A stretch of DNA of 64,000 nt, taken from NCBI GenBank assembly GCA_963738205.1, contig CAVTVQ010000006.1:744001-808000 (forward strand), read 5' to 3'. The notes beneath the pieces are model-generated. The model saw nothing but the letters and a program-made list of their open reading frames with translations, did not search any database and was not told the DNA's origin. Source of the DNA: DATFQE01 sp963738205. GTDB taxonomy: Bacteria > Actinomycetota > Thermoleophilia > Gaiellales > Gaiellaceae. Shown here piece by piece: positions 7,595-19,058 of the stretch. The translations under genes and the position numbers were made by a program. Every line of letters starts with the position of its first letter. The first letter of the stretch is position 1.

Positions 7595-8702
7595 CTAGAC
7601 CGTCTTTCCGGCCGCTTTCGCGAGCAGATACGCCTGGACGAAGCCATCTAGATCACCGTCCAGGACGGCCTGGGTGTTGCCGGTCTCGTAGTCGGTTCGG
7701 TGGTCCTTGACGAGCTGGTAGGGGTGCAGCACGTAGCTACGAATCGCGTTACCTCCGAAACCGGTGTCCGGAACCTCGCCGCGCTCTTTCGCCAGCTCCG
7801 CCTCGCGCCGCTCCTCCTCCAGCTCCGCCAGCCGCGAGCGCAGGATGCGCAGCGCGGTCTGCTTGTTGGACGACTGCGAGCGTTCGTTCTGGCACTGCAC
7901 GACGATTCCTGTGGGGAGGTGCGTGATCCGCACCGCGGAGTCGGTCTTGTTGACGTGCTGTCCACCGGCTCCACTAGCACGGTACGTGTCGATCCGGAGG
8001 TCGGACTCGTCGATCTCGACCGCAGCCTCCTCCGGCAGCAGCGGCGCGACGATCACCTGGGCGAACGACGTGTGCCGGCGGTGCGCGGAGTCGAACGGGC
8101 TCAGGCGAACGAGCCGGTGCTTGCCTCGCTCGGCCTTGAGCACGCCGTAGCCGTTCTCGCCGCGGACGGTGAAGGTGGCCGACTTCAGCCCCGCCTCCTC
8201 GCCCGGGCTCACCTCGACCACGTCCGCCTGGAAGCCGCGCCGCTCCGCCCAGCGCATGTACATGCGGAGCAGCATCTCGGTGAAGTCCTGCGCGTCCGTG
8301 CCGCCGGTTGCGGACTGGATCGTCACGACCGCGTCTCCGGCGTCGTACTCGCCGCTGAACAGCGCATCCTCGCGCAGGCGGTCGAGCTCCTTGCGGATCG
8401 GCGCGATCTGGGAGCGGATCTCGCCCTCGAGCTCGCCGTCGAGCTCGAGCAGCTCCTTGGCCTCCTCGTACTCGCGTGTCAGGTGCTCGTAGCGCTCGAG
8501 GCGCTTCGCGACCCGCGCCTGCTCGGCCGAAACGGCGGCCGCATGCTGCTGGTCGTCCCAGAACCCCGGTGCCGAGAGCTCGGCCTCGAGCTCGCTCAGA
8601 CGCCGTGCCAGCGTGTCCGGGTCAAAGGTAATCACGGACCCAGGCGAGCTGGACCCCGATCTCCTCGAGCTGCTCGTTCACGGGCGTTGCGACATCGGAC
8701 AC
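7595..8702 (-). CDS. prfB: Peptide chain release factor 2, with programmed +1 frameshift
   Basis: RF2 is read from GTG 8702 for 26 codons (MSDVATPVNEQLEEIG to VRDYL), reaches CTT-TGA-C at 8627-8621, shifts +1 and continues from GAC 8623 to 7595; total about 368 residues. E. coli RF2 has the same RGYL/D junction and a similar length. The GGQ motif is in SGAGGQHVNKTDSA and the stop-codon-recognition SPF loop in RLSPFDSAHRRHTSF. RF2 ends translation at UGA and UAA. The frameshift autoregulates it: scarce RF2 lets the ribosome pause at UGA and shift. The gene is divergent from the glyoxalase gene at 8762. Confidence 0.95.
8621..8634 (-). promoter_or_regulatory. Programmed +1 ribosomal frameshift site of prfB
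   Basis: On the minus strand the sequence is CGTGATTACCTTTGAC: the slippery CTT codon is followed by an in-frame TGA and a C, exactly as in other prfB genes. The usual Shine-Dalgarno-like booster three bases before CTT is here GTGAT. This can pair with the 5' part of the 16S anti-SD tail (complement of GGUGAUC) rather than with the core used by AGGGGG. That pairing is my inference. Confidence 0.9.
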
Positions 8703-8761
8703 GAGAGGATCGTAGCTCCGGCGCTCGACGCGCAGCTAGTCGCTTCAGCAACCATGTCTGC

Positions 8762-9211
8762 ATGCCGCCTGTTCGTCTGGTCGGGATCAACCACGTCGCG
8801 CTGGAGGTCGGCGACGTCGACGAGGCGCTCGAGTTCTACGGCCGCTTCTTCGAGATCGAGCTCCGCGGCCGCAGCTCGAACCAGGCGTTCGTCGACATCG
8901 GCGATCAGTTCCTGGCGCTGCAGGCAGGCCGCTCGGGCAGCGCGGACGCCGCCCGGCACTTCGGGCTGGTGGTCGACGACAAGGCAGCCGTCCGGGCCGC
9001 GCTGGAGGAGGCAGAGGTCGACATCAAGCCGGGCCGCCGCCTCGACTTCCGCGACCCGTGGGGAAACCAGGTCGAAGTCGTCGATTACCGCGACATCCAG
9101 TTCACGAAGGCGCCGTGGATCCTCGAGGGGATGGGCCTCGGCGAGCTCGACAAGAGCGAAAAGGCTCTCGATGAGCTGCGCCAGAAAGGCTTCGCGCCCG
9201 AGTCTTCCTGA
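8762..9211 (+). CDS. Single-module VOC/glyoxalase family protein
   Basis: 149 residues, one vicinal-oxygen-chelate half-pair. It begins LVGINHVALEVGDVDEALEFYGRFF and contains FVDIGDQFLALQAG, HFGLVVDD and FRDPWGNQVEVVDYRDIQF; the metal ligands would be His in NHVALEV, His in HFGLV and Glu in NQVEVV. The C-terminal helix (LDKSEKALDELRQKGF) is beyond the core fold. Single-module proteins dimerise to form the site. Reaction and substrate cannot be told. ATG 8762 is the only start that keeps the first strand. Divergent from prfB with about 60 bases between them. Confidence 0.8.
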   Translation: MPPVRLVGINHVALEVGDVDEALEFYGRFFEIELRGRSSNQAFVDIGDQFLALQAGRSGSADAARHFGLVVDDKAAVRAALEEAEVDIKPGRRLDFRDPWGNQVEVVDYRDIQFTKAPWILEGMGLGELDKSEKALDELRQKGFAPESS

Positions 9212-9335
9212 TCGGTCGCGTGTCGGACGACCGCGCCTTACGCATACAGCATGCGATGGGACATACGGGTGTTGCGACGCAAGACCTGACCCCGGTCGCC
9301 CCGCACGACGGCTGGCCGTTAGCGGACTTTCGGGC
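9212..9335. other. Convergent intergenic region, possible terminator
   Basis: Convergent gap between the VOC gene and secA. Directly after the VOC stop, CGGTCG and CGACCG (9213-9233) can pair around a 9-base loop, and a shorter TTGC/GCAA hairpin follows. No T-tract is present, so termination is only a guess. No coding sequence is evident. Confidence 0.3.
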
Positions 9336-12014
<2,679 letters not shown>

Positions 12015-12055
12015 CGGCTACAGGGTATCGGTTCGGATCCGGCCCACCACTAGGG

Positions 12056-12625
12056 CTACAGGGGCAGGACCCGGACGTCCCAGAGGTCGCCGTCGACCCT
12101 GCTCGCACGCACCACGAAGTCGTCGCCGCGCGCCTCGCCGAGTCGCTCGAGCTCGCGCACGCTGCCGAACGCCGGGGCGCCGTCCACGACCAGCGAGCGC
12201 TCGCCGTCGCGCACCGTCAGCTCGATCTGCTCGCCCTCGAGCTCCTTGCCGAGCTCGACCAGCTCGATCGCCTCGGCTGCGACCGTCCAGACGCCCCCGC
12301 CCGCATGCACGGCCTGCGCGCGGTACGGCGGCGGCAGCTCAGCCTCGACCGCCTCAGCGAAGGGAGCGAGGTCGTCCTCCTCTTCGTCGTCGACGACGAG
12401 CGTCCCGTCGCCGAGCGCCACGAAGGCCACCTCGTCGGTGTCGAGCTTCACCCCCTCGACCCGGACGAGCGCGTCCCATTCGCGAAAGCGATGGATCCCG
12501 TGGATCCCGGCCGAGCCCCAGCGCGGCCGCGTGTCGTGCGGCGGCAAGTCGCCGCCGAAGGGCGGGCCGCTCGCGCGCGCCAGCCCCTCGTGGAGCGGTT
12601 CGTCGTCTCGCCGCCAGAACGGCAT
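12056..12625 (-). CDS. Conserved hypothetical protein between hpf and secA
   Basis: 189 residues, not recognised. It starts MPFWRRDDEPLHEGLARASG and is acidic overall (VVDDEEEDDLAPFAEAVEAELPPPY), with alternating hydrophobic segments that look like a mixed alpha/beta fold (WTVAAEAIELVELG; ELTVRDGERSLVVDG; WDVRVLPL at the end). No signal peptide or membrane segment is evident. Co-orientation and the 41-base gap to secA suggest co-transcription. Possible links to secretion are inference from position only. Confidence 0.65.
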   Translation of the reverse strand: MPFWRRDDEPLHEGLARASGPPFGGDLPPHDTRPRWGSAGIHGIHRFREWDALVRVEGVKLDTDEVAFVALGDGTLVVDDEEEDDLAPFAEAVEAELPPPYRAQAVHAGGGVWTVAAEAIELVELGKELEGEQIELTVRDGERSLVVDGAPAFGSVRELERLGEARGDDFVVRASRVDGDLWDVRVLPL

Positions 12626-12637
12626 GCAAGGAGGGCT

Positions 12638-12775
12638 TGGCGAAACGACGCTGTGCCGCCGGGCCGCGCTGCTCGCCCCGAGGCCGCGTCCTCAGTCGCG
12701 CCCGTATAGCTGCGCATACGAACACTCCCTGCGTCCTCGCCTCGGAACGACCATCGCACCCCGACAACGAGCGAC
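12638..12775 (-). repeat. Dispersed element family A, copy 1
   Basis: Read on the minus strand, this intergenic segment matches the segment at 26772-26925 closely. Shared blocks include GGGTGCGATGGTCGTTCCGA, then GGACGCAGGGAG, then CCTCGGGGCGAGCAGCGCG and GCCCGGCGGCACAG. Between the conserved ends lies a variable 35-45 base middle. CCGAGGC near the start can pair with GCCTCGG about 60 bases on. It fills the gap between hpf and the hypothetical gene; a very short open frame through it is not convincing as protein. Confidence 0.85.
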
Positions 12776-12795
12776 GTTCCACCAAACCCTCCTGC

Positions 12796-13332
12796 CTACT
12801 GGGGCTCGATCAGGCCGTACGCGCCGTCACGCCGCCGGTACACGACGTTCACCTCGCCGGAATCCGCGTTGCGGAAGACGAAGAAGTCGTGGCCGACGAG
12901 CTCCAGCTGCAGGACGGCCTCCTCGGACATCATCGGCTTCACGGGGAACTGCTTGCTCTTCACGATCACGGTATCGCCCTCGACGGGGATCCCGGGCGGC
13001 GTCTCGGTTGCCGCGGCGTCGCGCCTCGACGGTTTCCGCTGGCGCTTCTCGCGATAGCGCGTGACCTGCCGCTCGAGCTTCTCGACCAGCTGGTCGATCG
13101 ACGCCTTCATGTCGTGGGACGACTCCTTCGCCCGCAGGATCGGCCCCTTGGTCCAGATCGTCGCCTCGGCGATCTGGTTGTCCGCGATCGAGGGGTTGCG
13201 CTCGACCATCAGCTCGAGCTCGACTCGCGTCGGGTCGTGCAGCTGCCGCTCGAGCTTTCCCAGCTTCTCCTGCGCGTAGGTGCGAATGGAGTCGCTGATC
13301 TCCAGGTTTCGACCCTTGACCTGCAGCTTCAC
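12796..13332 (-). CDS. hpf: Ribosome hibernation promoting factor, long form
   Basis: 178 residues from GTG 13332, which gives the family start VKLQVKGRNLEISDSIRTYA. The N-terminal S30AE domain (about residues 1-100) binds the 30S subunit; after a linker rich in Arg/Lys and Thr comes the C-terminal dimerisation domain (VIVKSKQFPVKPMMSEEAVLQLELVGHDFFVF...YRRRDGAYGLIEPQ), so it is the long HPF that forms 100S dimers in resting cells. It follows comF by 10 bases. The spacer carries the small inverted repeat GATTC-G-GAATC (13333-13343). Confidence 0.95.
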   Translation of the reverse strand: MKLQVKGRNLEISDSIRTYAQEKLGKLERQLHDPTRVELELMVERNPSIADNQIAEATIWTKGPILRAKESSHDMKASIDQLVEKLERQVTRYREKRQRKPSRRDAAATETPPGIPVEGDTVIVKSKQFPVKPMMSEEAVLQLELVGHDFFVFRNADSGEVNVVYRRRDGAYGLIEPQ

Positions 13333-13342
13333 GATTCGGAAT

Positions 13343-14008
13343 CTAACGGACGGCGCGCGCAAAGGTGATCACCTCGACGTGCCGAGCGCCTGCCCTGCGC
13401 AGCGCCGAGGCGGCCGCTGCAGCGGTCGCTCCGCTCGTATAGACGTCGTCGACGAGCGCGACGGTCGCCGGCACCCGGCGTGGAGCCCTGAAGCCGCCGC
13501 GCACGTTCCGCCGCCGTTCGGCGAGCCCGAGGCCGCGCTGGGGAGGTGCGGGCCTCGTCCGCTCGAGCAGGCCGTCGGCCGCGAGCTGCCAGCGCGAGGC
13601 GAGCGTGCGCGCAAGCGCCTCGGCCGGATGGTGGCCGCGCTTCAGCGCCCGGTCGGCATCGGCTGGGACGAAGGTGATGGCGTAGGCGCGCGGTCGCGGC
13701 ACGACCTCGGCGACTACCAGCGCGGCATCGCGCGCGAGCCCACGCAGCCCACGCTCCTTCCACGACGAGACGAACGCCTTCGCGCCGGCGTCGTATGCGA
13801 CCGCTGATCGCGCGGAGGCGAACGCGAGCCGCCGGCCCTGACACTCACGACAGCGCGTGACGGGCCACGCAGTGGGAGCCCCGCACCGCCCACAACGTGG
13901 CCCGTCCAACCGGCGCAGGCCGGCCAGGCACGGCTCGCACACCACTTGCGAAGGAGCGCCGCAGACGACGCAGCGAAGCGGAAGCAGAAGATCGAGCAGC
14001 AGTCCCAC
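13343..14008 (-). CDS. comF: ComF family phosphoribosyltransferase-like protein
   Basis: 221 residues. The N-terminus has the ComF zinc-finger cysteines (CVVCG, CEPC, CGRCG, CREC) and the C-terminus a type I phosphoribosyltransferase loop VALVDDVYTSGAT. ComF proteins take part in DNA uptake in competent bacteria, but many non-competent species keep them beside hpf, so the role here is open. Residues 25-60 are rich in Arg and Gly. ATG or near-cognate at 14008 gives the family start MGLLLDLLLPLRC. Confidence 0.9.
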   Translation of the reverse strand: MGLLLDLLLPLRCVVCGAPSQVVCEPCLAGLRRLDGPRCGRCGAPTAWPVTRCRECQGRRLAFASARSAVAYDAGAKAFVSSWKERGLRGLARDAALVVAEVVPRPRAYAITFVPADADRALKRGHHPAEALARTLASRWQLAADGLLERTRPAPPQRGLGLAERRRNVRGGFRAPRRVPATVALVDDVYTSGATAAAAASALRRAGARHVEVITFARAVR

Positions 14009-14059
14009 ACGAAGACGACGCTAGCTGCGGCCGGCGCACGCCTTTGGGCCGAATTCGTG

Positions 14060-14848
14060 TCAGATGTGTGCCGGCTCCGGGTCGTAGTCGTCCCGCTCGG
14101 GCAGGCCGACACGGCGCCGCATCCGGTTGTCGGCCTCGAGCAACTGCGCGCGGTCGCCGATGTCGAGCCATTCACCCTCAAAGGGGTACCCGTACACCGG
14201 GGCGCGCGGGTAGAGCCAGACCACGAAGCGTCCCGGCTGGTCGGGGGCATTCCCCTCGTTCAGGTAGGTCTTCACGAGCCGCGCGTGCTCCGCCGTGAAC
14301 AGGTAGGCCGCGATCGCGGCGAGCGTGCTCGCCGGCTCTTCTGGCTTCTCCACGAACGAGATCACGCGGTCGTCCTCGTCCAGCTCGACCACGCCGTACT
14401 CGCGTGCCAGGCGGAGGTCGCCGACGTCGTGCACGCCGATCGCGCTCCCGCCGTGCGCCCGCCAGAAACGCGTGTACGCGGCCAGCGAGAAGTCGAACAG
14501 GTTGTCGCCCGCCACGACCAGGAGATCCTGCCCTTGGAGCCCGGCCCGCTCGATGACCAGCTGCAGGTCGCCCACGGCCCCGAGCCGGTCGCTGTTCGAG
14601 CTGGTGCCGTCGTCGTGGACGCGAATGGGGTGCCGACCCGAGCGCCCGCGGGCCCACGACTCGAAGTCAGCGGCGAACCGGCTGTTCGTGACCACGTGCA
14701 GCGTGTCGACCTCGTCCACCTCGTCCACCTTGTCGGCGAGGTAGTCGAGCATCGGGCGCCCCGCGAGGGGCAAGAGCGGCTTCGCGACCTTGTCGGTCAG
14801 CGGCCGCAGCCGGGTGGCGTACCCGGCTGCGAGCACGACTGCGTGCAT
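14060..14848 (-). CDS. Sugar-1-phosphate nucleotidyltransferase (RmlA/GlmU-like)
   Basis: 262 residues. The nucleotide-binding start is AVVLAAGYATRLRPLTDKVAKPLLPLAGRPML, with VVAGDNLFDFSL as the second metal/sugar motif and FVEKPEEP later. These place it in the NTP_transferase family that activates sugar-1-phosphates, but the exact sugar and nucleotide cannot be told. The acidic VDEVDEVDTLHVV stretch is an insertion. It lies 10 bases after the ahcY stop side and is followed by comF. Confidence 0.85.
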   Translation of the reverse strand: MHAVVLAAGYATRLRPLTDKVAKPLLPLAGRPMLDYLADKVDEVDEVDTLHVVTNSRFAADFESWARGRSGRHPIRVHDDGTSSNSDRLGAVGDLQLVIERAGLQGQDLLVVAGDNLFDFSLAAYTRFWRAHGGSAIGVHDVGDLRLAREYGVVELDEDDRVISFVEKPEEPASTLAAIAAYLFTAEHARLVKTYLNEGNAPDQPGRFVVWLYPRAPVYGYPFEGEWLDIGDRAQLLEADNRMRRRVGLPERDDYDPEPAHI

Positions 14849-14858
14849 CTAGCGCCCC

Positions 14859-16127
14859 CTAAGTCCCCTCGTTCCAGGACGCGAGGTAGTTGGCCTGCTC
14901 CTCGGTCAGCTTGTCGATCTCGATGCCCATCGTCTCGAGCTTGAGCTTCGCGATCTCGCGATCGATCTCCTCGGGCACCGGGTAGACCTTCCGCTCGAGC
15001 GTGGCCGCGTTCGCGATCGCGAACTCGGCCGCCAGAGCCTGGTTCGCGAACGACATGTCCATCACAAGCGCCGGGTGACCCTCGGCGGCGGCGAGGTTGA
15101 CGAGCCGGCCGTCGGCGACCAGGTAGAGGCGGTTGCCGTTGGAGAGCGTGAACTCCTCGACGAACTGGCGCGCCTCGCGGGTCTCGGCCGCGAGCTGACG
15201 CAGAGCCGGGATCTCGATCTCGACGTTGAAGTGGCCGGTGTTGGCCAGGATCGCGCCGTCCTTCATCCGCTCCATGTGCGAGCGGTTGATCACGTTCTTG
15301 TCGCCGGTTGCGGTGCAGAAGAGGTCGCCGATCTCCGCTGCGCGCTCCATCGTGAGCACCTCGAAGCCGTCCATCACGGCCTCCAGCGCTCGCAGCGGCT
15401 CCACCTCGGTGATGATCACGTGCGAACCCATGCCCCGGGCCCGCGACGCGACGCCCCGGCCGACCCAGCCGTAGCCGGCGACGACGAACCGCTTGCCGGC
15501 GAGGAGCACGTTGGTCGCCCGGACGATCCCGTCGATCGTCGACTGGCCCGTGCCGTAGCGGTTGTCGAAGAGGTGCTTCGTGTTCGCCTCGTTGACGGCG
15601 ATGATCGGGAAGCCGAGCGCTCCGTCCTGCTCGAGCGCCTTCAGCCGGATGACGCCGGTCGTCGTCTCTTCCGTGCCGGCGATGATGTCGCCGAGCTGCT
15701 CACGGCGGGCGGAATGGAGGACGCCGATCACGTCGGCACCGTCGTCCATCGTCAGGTGCGGCTTGTGGTCGACAGCGGCCTCGATGTGGGCGTAGTACGT
15801 GTCGTTGTCCTCGCCCTTGATCGCAAAGACGGCGATGTCGTACTCGTCGACGAGGGCCGCGGCCACGTCGTCCTGGGTCGAGAGCGGGTTCGAGGCGCAC
15901 AGGACGACGTCGGCGCCCCCGGCCTTGAGCGTCCGCATCAGATTCGCGGTTTCCGTGGTCACGTGCAGGCAGGCCGCGATCCGGTACCCGGCCAGCGGCT
16001 GCTCGCGCTCGAAGCGATCGCGGATCGCCGCGAGAACGGGCATCTGCCGGTCGGCCCAGGCGATGCGTCGGACGCCCTCGGGCGCCAGGGAGAGGTCGCG
16101 CACGTCGTAACGCTTGGTGGTGGCCAT
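14859..16127 (-). CDS. ahcY: Adenosylhomocysteinase
   Basis: 422 residues. Hydrolyses S-adenosylhomocysteine to homocysteine and adenosine using bound NAD. Family motifs: CLHVTTETANLMRTLKAGGADVVLCASNPLSTQDDVAAAL, TMDDGADV, the NAD-binding GYGWVGRGVASRARGMG, the substrate-site NRYGTGQSTIDGI, and GHFNVEIE. The protein lacks the approximately 40-residue insertion of many bacterial forms, so is the short, archaeal-like type. ATG 16127 has GGAAGAGAG upstream. The product homocysteine feeds MetH, encoded about 6 kb away. Confidence 0.97.
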   Translation of the reverse strand: MATTKRYDVRDLSLAPEGVRRIAWADRQMPVLAAIRDRFEREQPLAGYRIAACLHVTTETANLMRTLKAGGADVVLCASNPLSTQDDVAAALVDEYDIAVFAIKGEDNDTYYAHIEAAVDHKPHLTMDDGADVIGVLHSARREQLGDIIAGTEETTTGVIRLKALEQDGALGFPIIAVNEANTKHLFDNRYGTGQSTIDGIVRATNVLLAGKRFVVAGYGWVGRGVASRARGMGSHVIITEVEPLRALEAVMDGFEVLTMERAAEIGDLFCTATGDKNVINRSHMERMKDGAILANTGHFNVEIEIPALRQLAAETREARQFVEEFTLSNGNRLYLVADGRLVNLAAAEGHPALVMDMSFANQALAAEFAIANAATLERKVYPVPEEIDREIAKLKLETMGIEIDKLTEEQANYLASWNEGT

Positions 16128-16174
16128 CAGCTCTCTTCCTGTTGAATCGGGTGAGTGTTCTTCGTCGAGTGCAC

Positions 16175-16507
16175 CTAAGCCGCCAGCAGCCGCTCGTGCT
16201 TCCGCTGCTCCCAGTCGACCCAGTGGACGGTGTGCACGCCGCTCGTCGTCAGCCAGGACTCGACCTCGGCCCGCAGTGACGGGTCGCGGCGCATCCGAGC
16301 CGCGAACCCTACGTCGGTCAGCTCGAGGCCGAAGCGCACTCGCAGCTGGCGCAGCGCACGGAGCTGGTCGAGCTCGGCCTCGCCGTAGAGGCGGTAGCCC
16401 GAGGCGGCGCGACGCGGGACGACGAGCGCGGCGCGCTCGAGGTACCGCAGCATCCGCGGCGACCAACCCGTCTGGGCGGCTGCCTGACCAACCGTCAGTC
16501 CGTCCAC
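16175..16507 (-). CDS. MerR-family transcriptional regulator
   Basis: 110 residues from GTG 16507. MerR winged-helix: LTVGQAAAQTGWSPRMLRYLERAALVVPRRAASGYRLYGEAELDQL, then a short coiled-coil. No cysteine-rich effector domain follows, so it is probably a truncated-effector MerR that senses a small molecule through the helix, or responds to a partner. It is 47 bases upstream of ahcY on the same strand and is likely co-transcribed; it may control the methyl cycle, but that is inferred. Confidence 0.85.
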   Translation of the reverse strand: MDGLTVGQAAAQTGWSPRMLRYLERAALVVPRRAASGYRLYGEAELDQLRALRQLRVRFGLELTDVGFAARMRRDPSLRAEVESWLTTSGVHTVHWVDWEQRKHERLLAA

Positions 16508-16543
16508 GACCGGAACCTTAGCACGGCCGTGGTAAGGTTGGTG

Positions 16544-16960
16544 CTACGCGGTCGAGGTGCCTTTCCGCCCGTAGCTGTCCTCGAGCCGCACGACGTCGTC
16601 GATCTGCGGCGTCGACACCTCCAGGATCGTCGTGTCGTCGAGCGCGGTGACGCGGTGCACCGTGCCGGGCTTGAAGTGCAGCGCCGCGCCGGCCGACATG
16701 ACCTCCCGCTCCAGCACCGCCTCGCCCAGGGCGCCAACCTGCACCTCGGCGCGCCCGGACTGGAGGTACCACGACTCGTCCTTTTCGCGGTGGAACTGGA
16801 GCGAGATGGCGTGGCCGGCGCGGACGAAGAGCACCTTCCCGCAGTAGTCATCGGTGAGCGCCCAGATCAGCTCGTAGCCCCAGGGCTTGTCGACGCGCCG
16901 CGGCTCGAACGCGAACCGGTCGGCGCCCTCGAGGTTCGGGGAGGAAAGCGAGTTGCCCAT
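16544..16960 (-). CDS. Cupin, mannose-6-phosphate isomerase type
   Basis: 138 residues, a single-domain cupin of the type found at the C-terminus of ManC/AlgA. The conserved core is KPWGYELIWALTD...GKVLFVRAGHAISLQFHREKDESWYLQSGRAEVQVG...GTVHRVTALDDTTILEVSTPQIDDVVRLEDSYGR, with metal ligands H, E, H. It probably isomerises or holds a sugar phosphate. It sits between a nucleotidyltransferase (16971-17663) and MerR, in a run of sugar-nucleotide genes. Confidence 0.85.
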   Translation of the reverse strand: MGNSLSSPNLEGADRFAFEPRRVDKPWGYELIWALTDDYCGKVLFVRAGHAISLQFHREKDESWYLQSGRAEVQVGALGEAVLEREVMSAGAALHFKPGTVHRVTALDDTTILEVSTPQIDDVVRLEDSYGRKGTSTA

Positions 16961-16970
16961 CTGGGCGATC

Positions 16971-17663
16971 CTATTCCGACGAGAAGTCCGGATGCGACTC
17001 GACGAACTCTTCGGCCAGCCGTAGCTCCTTGGGCGTGTTGACGGTCAGCCACACCCCACGATGGCGGTAGCCGAGCAGCCGGCGCCGCGCAGCCAGCAGC
17101 GGGAAGGTCGAGGTCTCGTGGTCGCCGCGCTCGGGCAGCTGCTCGATCGCTTCGGCGTCCAGGACATAGAGACCGACGTTGACCCAGTACGGGAGCTGTG
17201 GCGCTTCGCGGAAGCCCGTGACGACGTCGTCGTCGAGGTCGACGACGCCGAACTGCGACCGCAGCGGCGCGAGCGTCAGCGTCGCGGCCGGCTCACGCTC
17301 CCGGTGACGCTCCAGCAGCGCGGTCAGGTCGACGTCGAGCAGCTCGTCGCCGTTCATCGCGAAGACGGGCCCCTCCTGCTTGCGGGCCTGGGCCGCGAAG
17401 CGCAGCGCGCCGCCGCGGCCGAGCGGTTCGGGCTCCTCCACGACCGCGATCTCGGGGCCGAGGCCCGCCAGCTCCCGCTCGAACAGCTCGCCGGTCCCAG
17501 CCGCGCAGGCGATGATCACGCGCTCGACGCCGGCACGAGCGAAGAGGTGGATCGCGTAGGCCGCGAGCGGTCGTCCGGCCACGGGAACGAGCGGCTTCGG
17601 CAGTCCCTGTGCAGCGTCACCGAGACGCTCCGCCTTGCCGCCGGCGAGCAGGAACGCCTCCAC
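16971..17663 (-). CDS. Nucleotidyltransferase (mannose-1-phosphate guanylyltransferase-like)
   Basis: 230 residues. FLLAGGKAERLGDAAQGLPKPLVPVAGRPLAAYAI is the nucleotide/sugar start and NGDELLDVDLTALLERH the catalytic acidic motif. Short single-domain members of this family usually make GDP-mannose, GDP-heptose or dTDP sugars. The GTG start overlaps the ugd stop by one base (TAGTG), and the cupin gene follows after about 10 bases, so the three are probably co-translated. Confidence 0.85.
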   Translation of the reverse strand: MEAFLLAGGKAERLGDAAQGLPKPLVPVAGRPLAAYAIHLFARAGVERVIIACAAGTGELFERELAGLGPEIAVVEEPEPLGRGGALRFAAQARKQEGPVFAMNGDELLDVDLTALLERHREREPAATLTLAPLRSQFGVVDLDDDVVTGFREAPQLPYWVNVGLYVLDAEAIEQLPERGDHETSTFPLLAARRRLLGYRHRGVWLTVNTPKELRLAEEFVESHPDFSSE

Positions 17664-18988
17664 TAGATGCTCGGCGCCGGCTCTTTTTCGCTGTCAGGCA
17701 GGCCCGCGAAGGCCGAGGTGGCACGGCCGACGCCTTCGTAGACGAAGCCGGCGGCGCGCACCGCCTCCGGGTCGAGCAGGTTGCGCCCGTCGACGATCAG
17801 GTTGCCGGTCATCGCCTGCAGCGTCTCGGCAACGGCGAGGTCGGACAGCTCGGGCCACTCGGTCACGATCACGGCCGCGTCGGCGTCGCGCACGGCGTCG
17901 AGCGGCGTCGCGCGGACCTCGACGCCGCGCAGCTGCTCGTTCGGCTTGGCGACCGGATCCCACGCGGTCACCTCTGCGCCCTCGGCGAGCAGGCGCGACG
18001 CGAGCACGATGCTCGGTGCCTCACGCATGTCGTCGGTGTGCGGCTTGAAGGCGAGGCCTAGCAGCGCCACGCGCTTGCCGTGCAGGCGTCCGAGGTGCTT
18101 CTGCAGCTTCGCGATCACGCGGCGCTTCTGCAGCTCGTTGACCTCGATCACGGCCGACAGCAGCTGGAAGTGGTAGCCCGAGTTCGACGCCAGCTGCTTC
18201 AGCGCCAGCGAGTCCTTGGGGAAGCACGAGCCGCCGTAGCCGATCCCGGCTCGCAGGAAATGCGGCCCCAGCCGGTGGTCGAGGCCAATGCCCTCCGCCA
18301 CCTTGGTGACGTCGGCGCCGGTCAGCTCGCAGACGTTCGCGATCTCGTTGATGAAGCTGATGCGCGTCATCAGGAACGCGTTCGCCGCGAGCTTGATCAT
18401 CTCGGCGGAGTTGACGTCGCAGCGCACGAGCGGCCCGTCGAGGCCCTCGTAGAGCGCCTCGACGGCGTCGCCGTCCGCCTGCGCGAACGCGCCGATCACG
18501 ATCCGGTCCGGGCTCATGAAGTCACGGACGGCGCGGCCCTCGGCGAGAAACTCGGGGTTGGAGACGTAGCCGACGTTCTCCAGCCCGCGGGCGTCGAGAC
18601 CGGCGCGCACCTTCTCACCTGTGCCGACCGGCACGGTCGACTTCATCACGAGCACGGTGCGCTCACCGATGCGCGGCAGCTCGTCGACGACCGTCCAGAC
18701 CCGTGAGAGATCGGCGTCGCCCGAGTACGTGGGCGGCGTGTCGACGCAGACGAAGAGGAAGTCGGCGCCGTCAGCGACCTCGCCCACGTCGAGCGTGAAC
18801 GACAGCCGCTCGCTGTTCCGCTGCAGCAGGTCAGGCACGTCCTGCTCGTGGAAGGGCACCTTGCCGGCACGCAGCGTCTCGACCTTCTCGGGCACGACGT
18901 CGCGGATCACGACGTCGTGGCCGAGCTCGGCCAGGCACGCGCCCGTGACCAGTCCCACCCATCCGGCTCCGAAGATTCCGACCTTCAT
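17663..18988 (-). CDS. ugd: UDP-glucose 6-dehydrogenase
   Basis: 441 residues. Oxidises UDP-glucose to UDP-glucuronate with two NAD. N-terminal Rossmann motif GIFGAGWVGLVTGACLAELGHDVV, LFVCVDTP, SNPEFLAEGRAVRDFMSPDRIVIG, and catalytic cysteine in GIGYGGSCFPKDSLAL. UDP-glucuronate is a precursor of acidic surface glycans. A second, differently related dehydrogenase (WbpA-like) occurs at 49776-51083. Confidence 0.95.
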   Translation of the reverse strand: MKVGIFGAGWVGLVTGACLAELGHDVVIRDVVPEKVETLRAGKVPFHEQDVPDLLQRNSERLSFTLDVGEVADGADFLFVCVDTPPTYSGDADLSRVWTVVDELPRIGERTVLVMKSTVPVGTGEKVRAGLDARGLENVGYVSNPEFLAEGRAVRDFMSPDRIVIGAFAQADGDAVEALYEGLDGPLVRCDVNSAEMIKLAANAFLMTRISFINEIANVCELTGADVTKVAEGIGLDHRLGPHFLRAGIGYGGSCFPKDSLALKQLASNSGYHFQLLSAVIEVNELQKRRVIAKLQKHLGRLHGKRVALLGLAFKPHTDDMREAPSIVLASRLLAEGAEVTAWDPVAKPNEQLRGVEVRATPLDAVRDADAAVIVTEWPELSDLAVAETLQAMTGNLIVDGRNLLDPEAVRAAGFVYEGVGRATSAFAGLPDSEKEPAPSI

Positions 18989-19058
18989 CGCTGCGGAAGC
19001 TTACGGATCCCCATTCGAGTCATGGGGACGGTCGGCGTCCGTGCCGACCTCTGGGGCG

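Noticed and set aside
8622..8624. In-frame TGA in prfB as a nonsense mutation or selenocysteine codon
   Set aside because: CTT-TGA-C with matching RF2 sequence on both sides is the known programmed frameshift.
12638..12775. Family A element as a short protein-coding gene
   Set aside because: The two copies keep nucleotide identity, not codon-level conservation, and the frame differs in stops and length.
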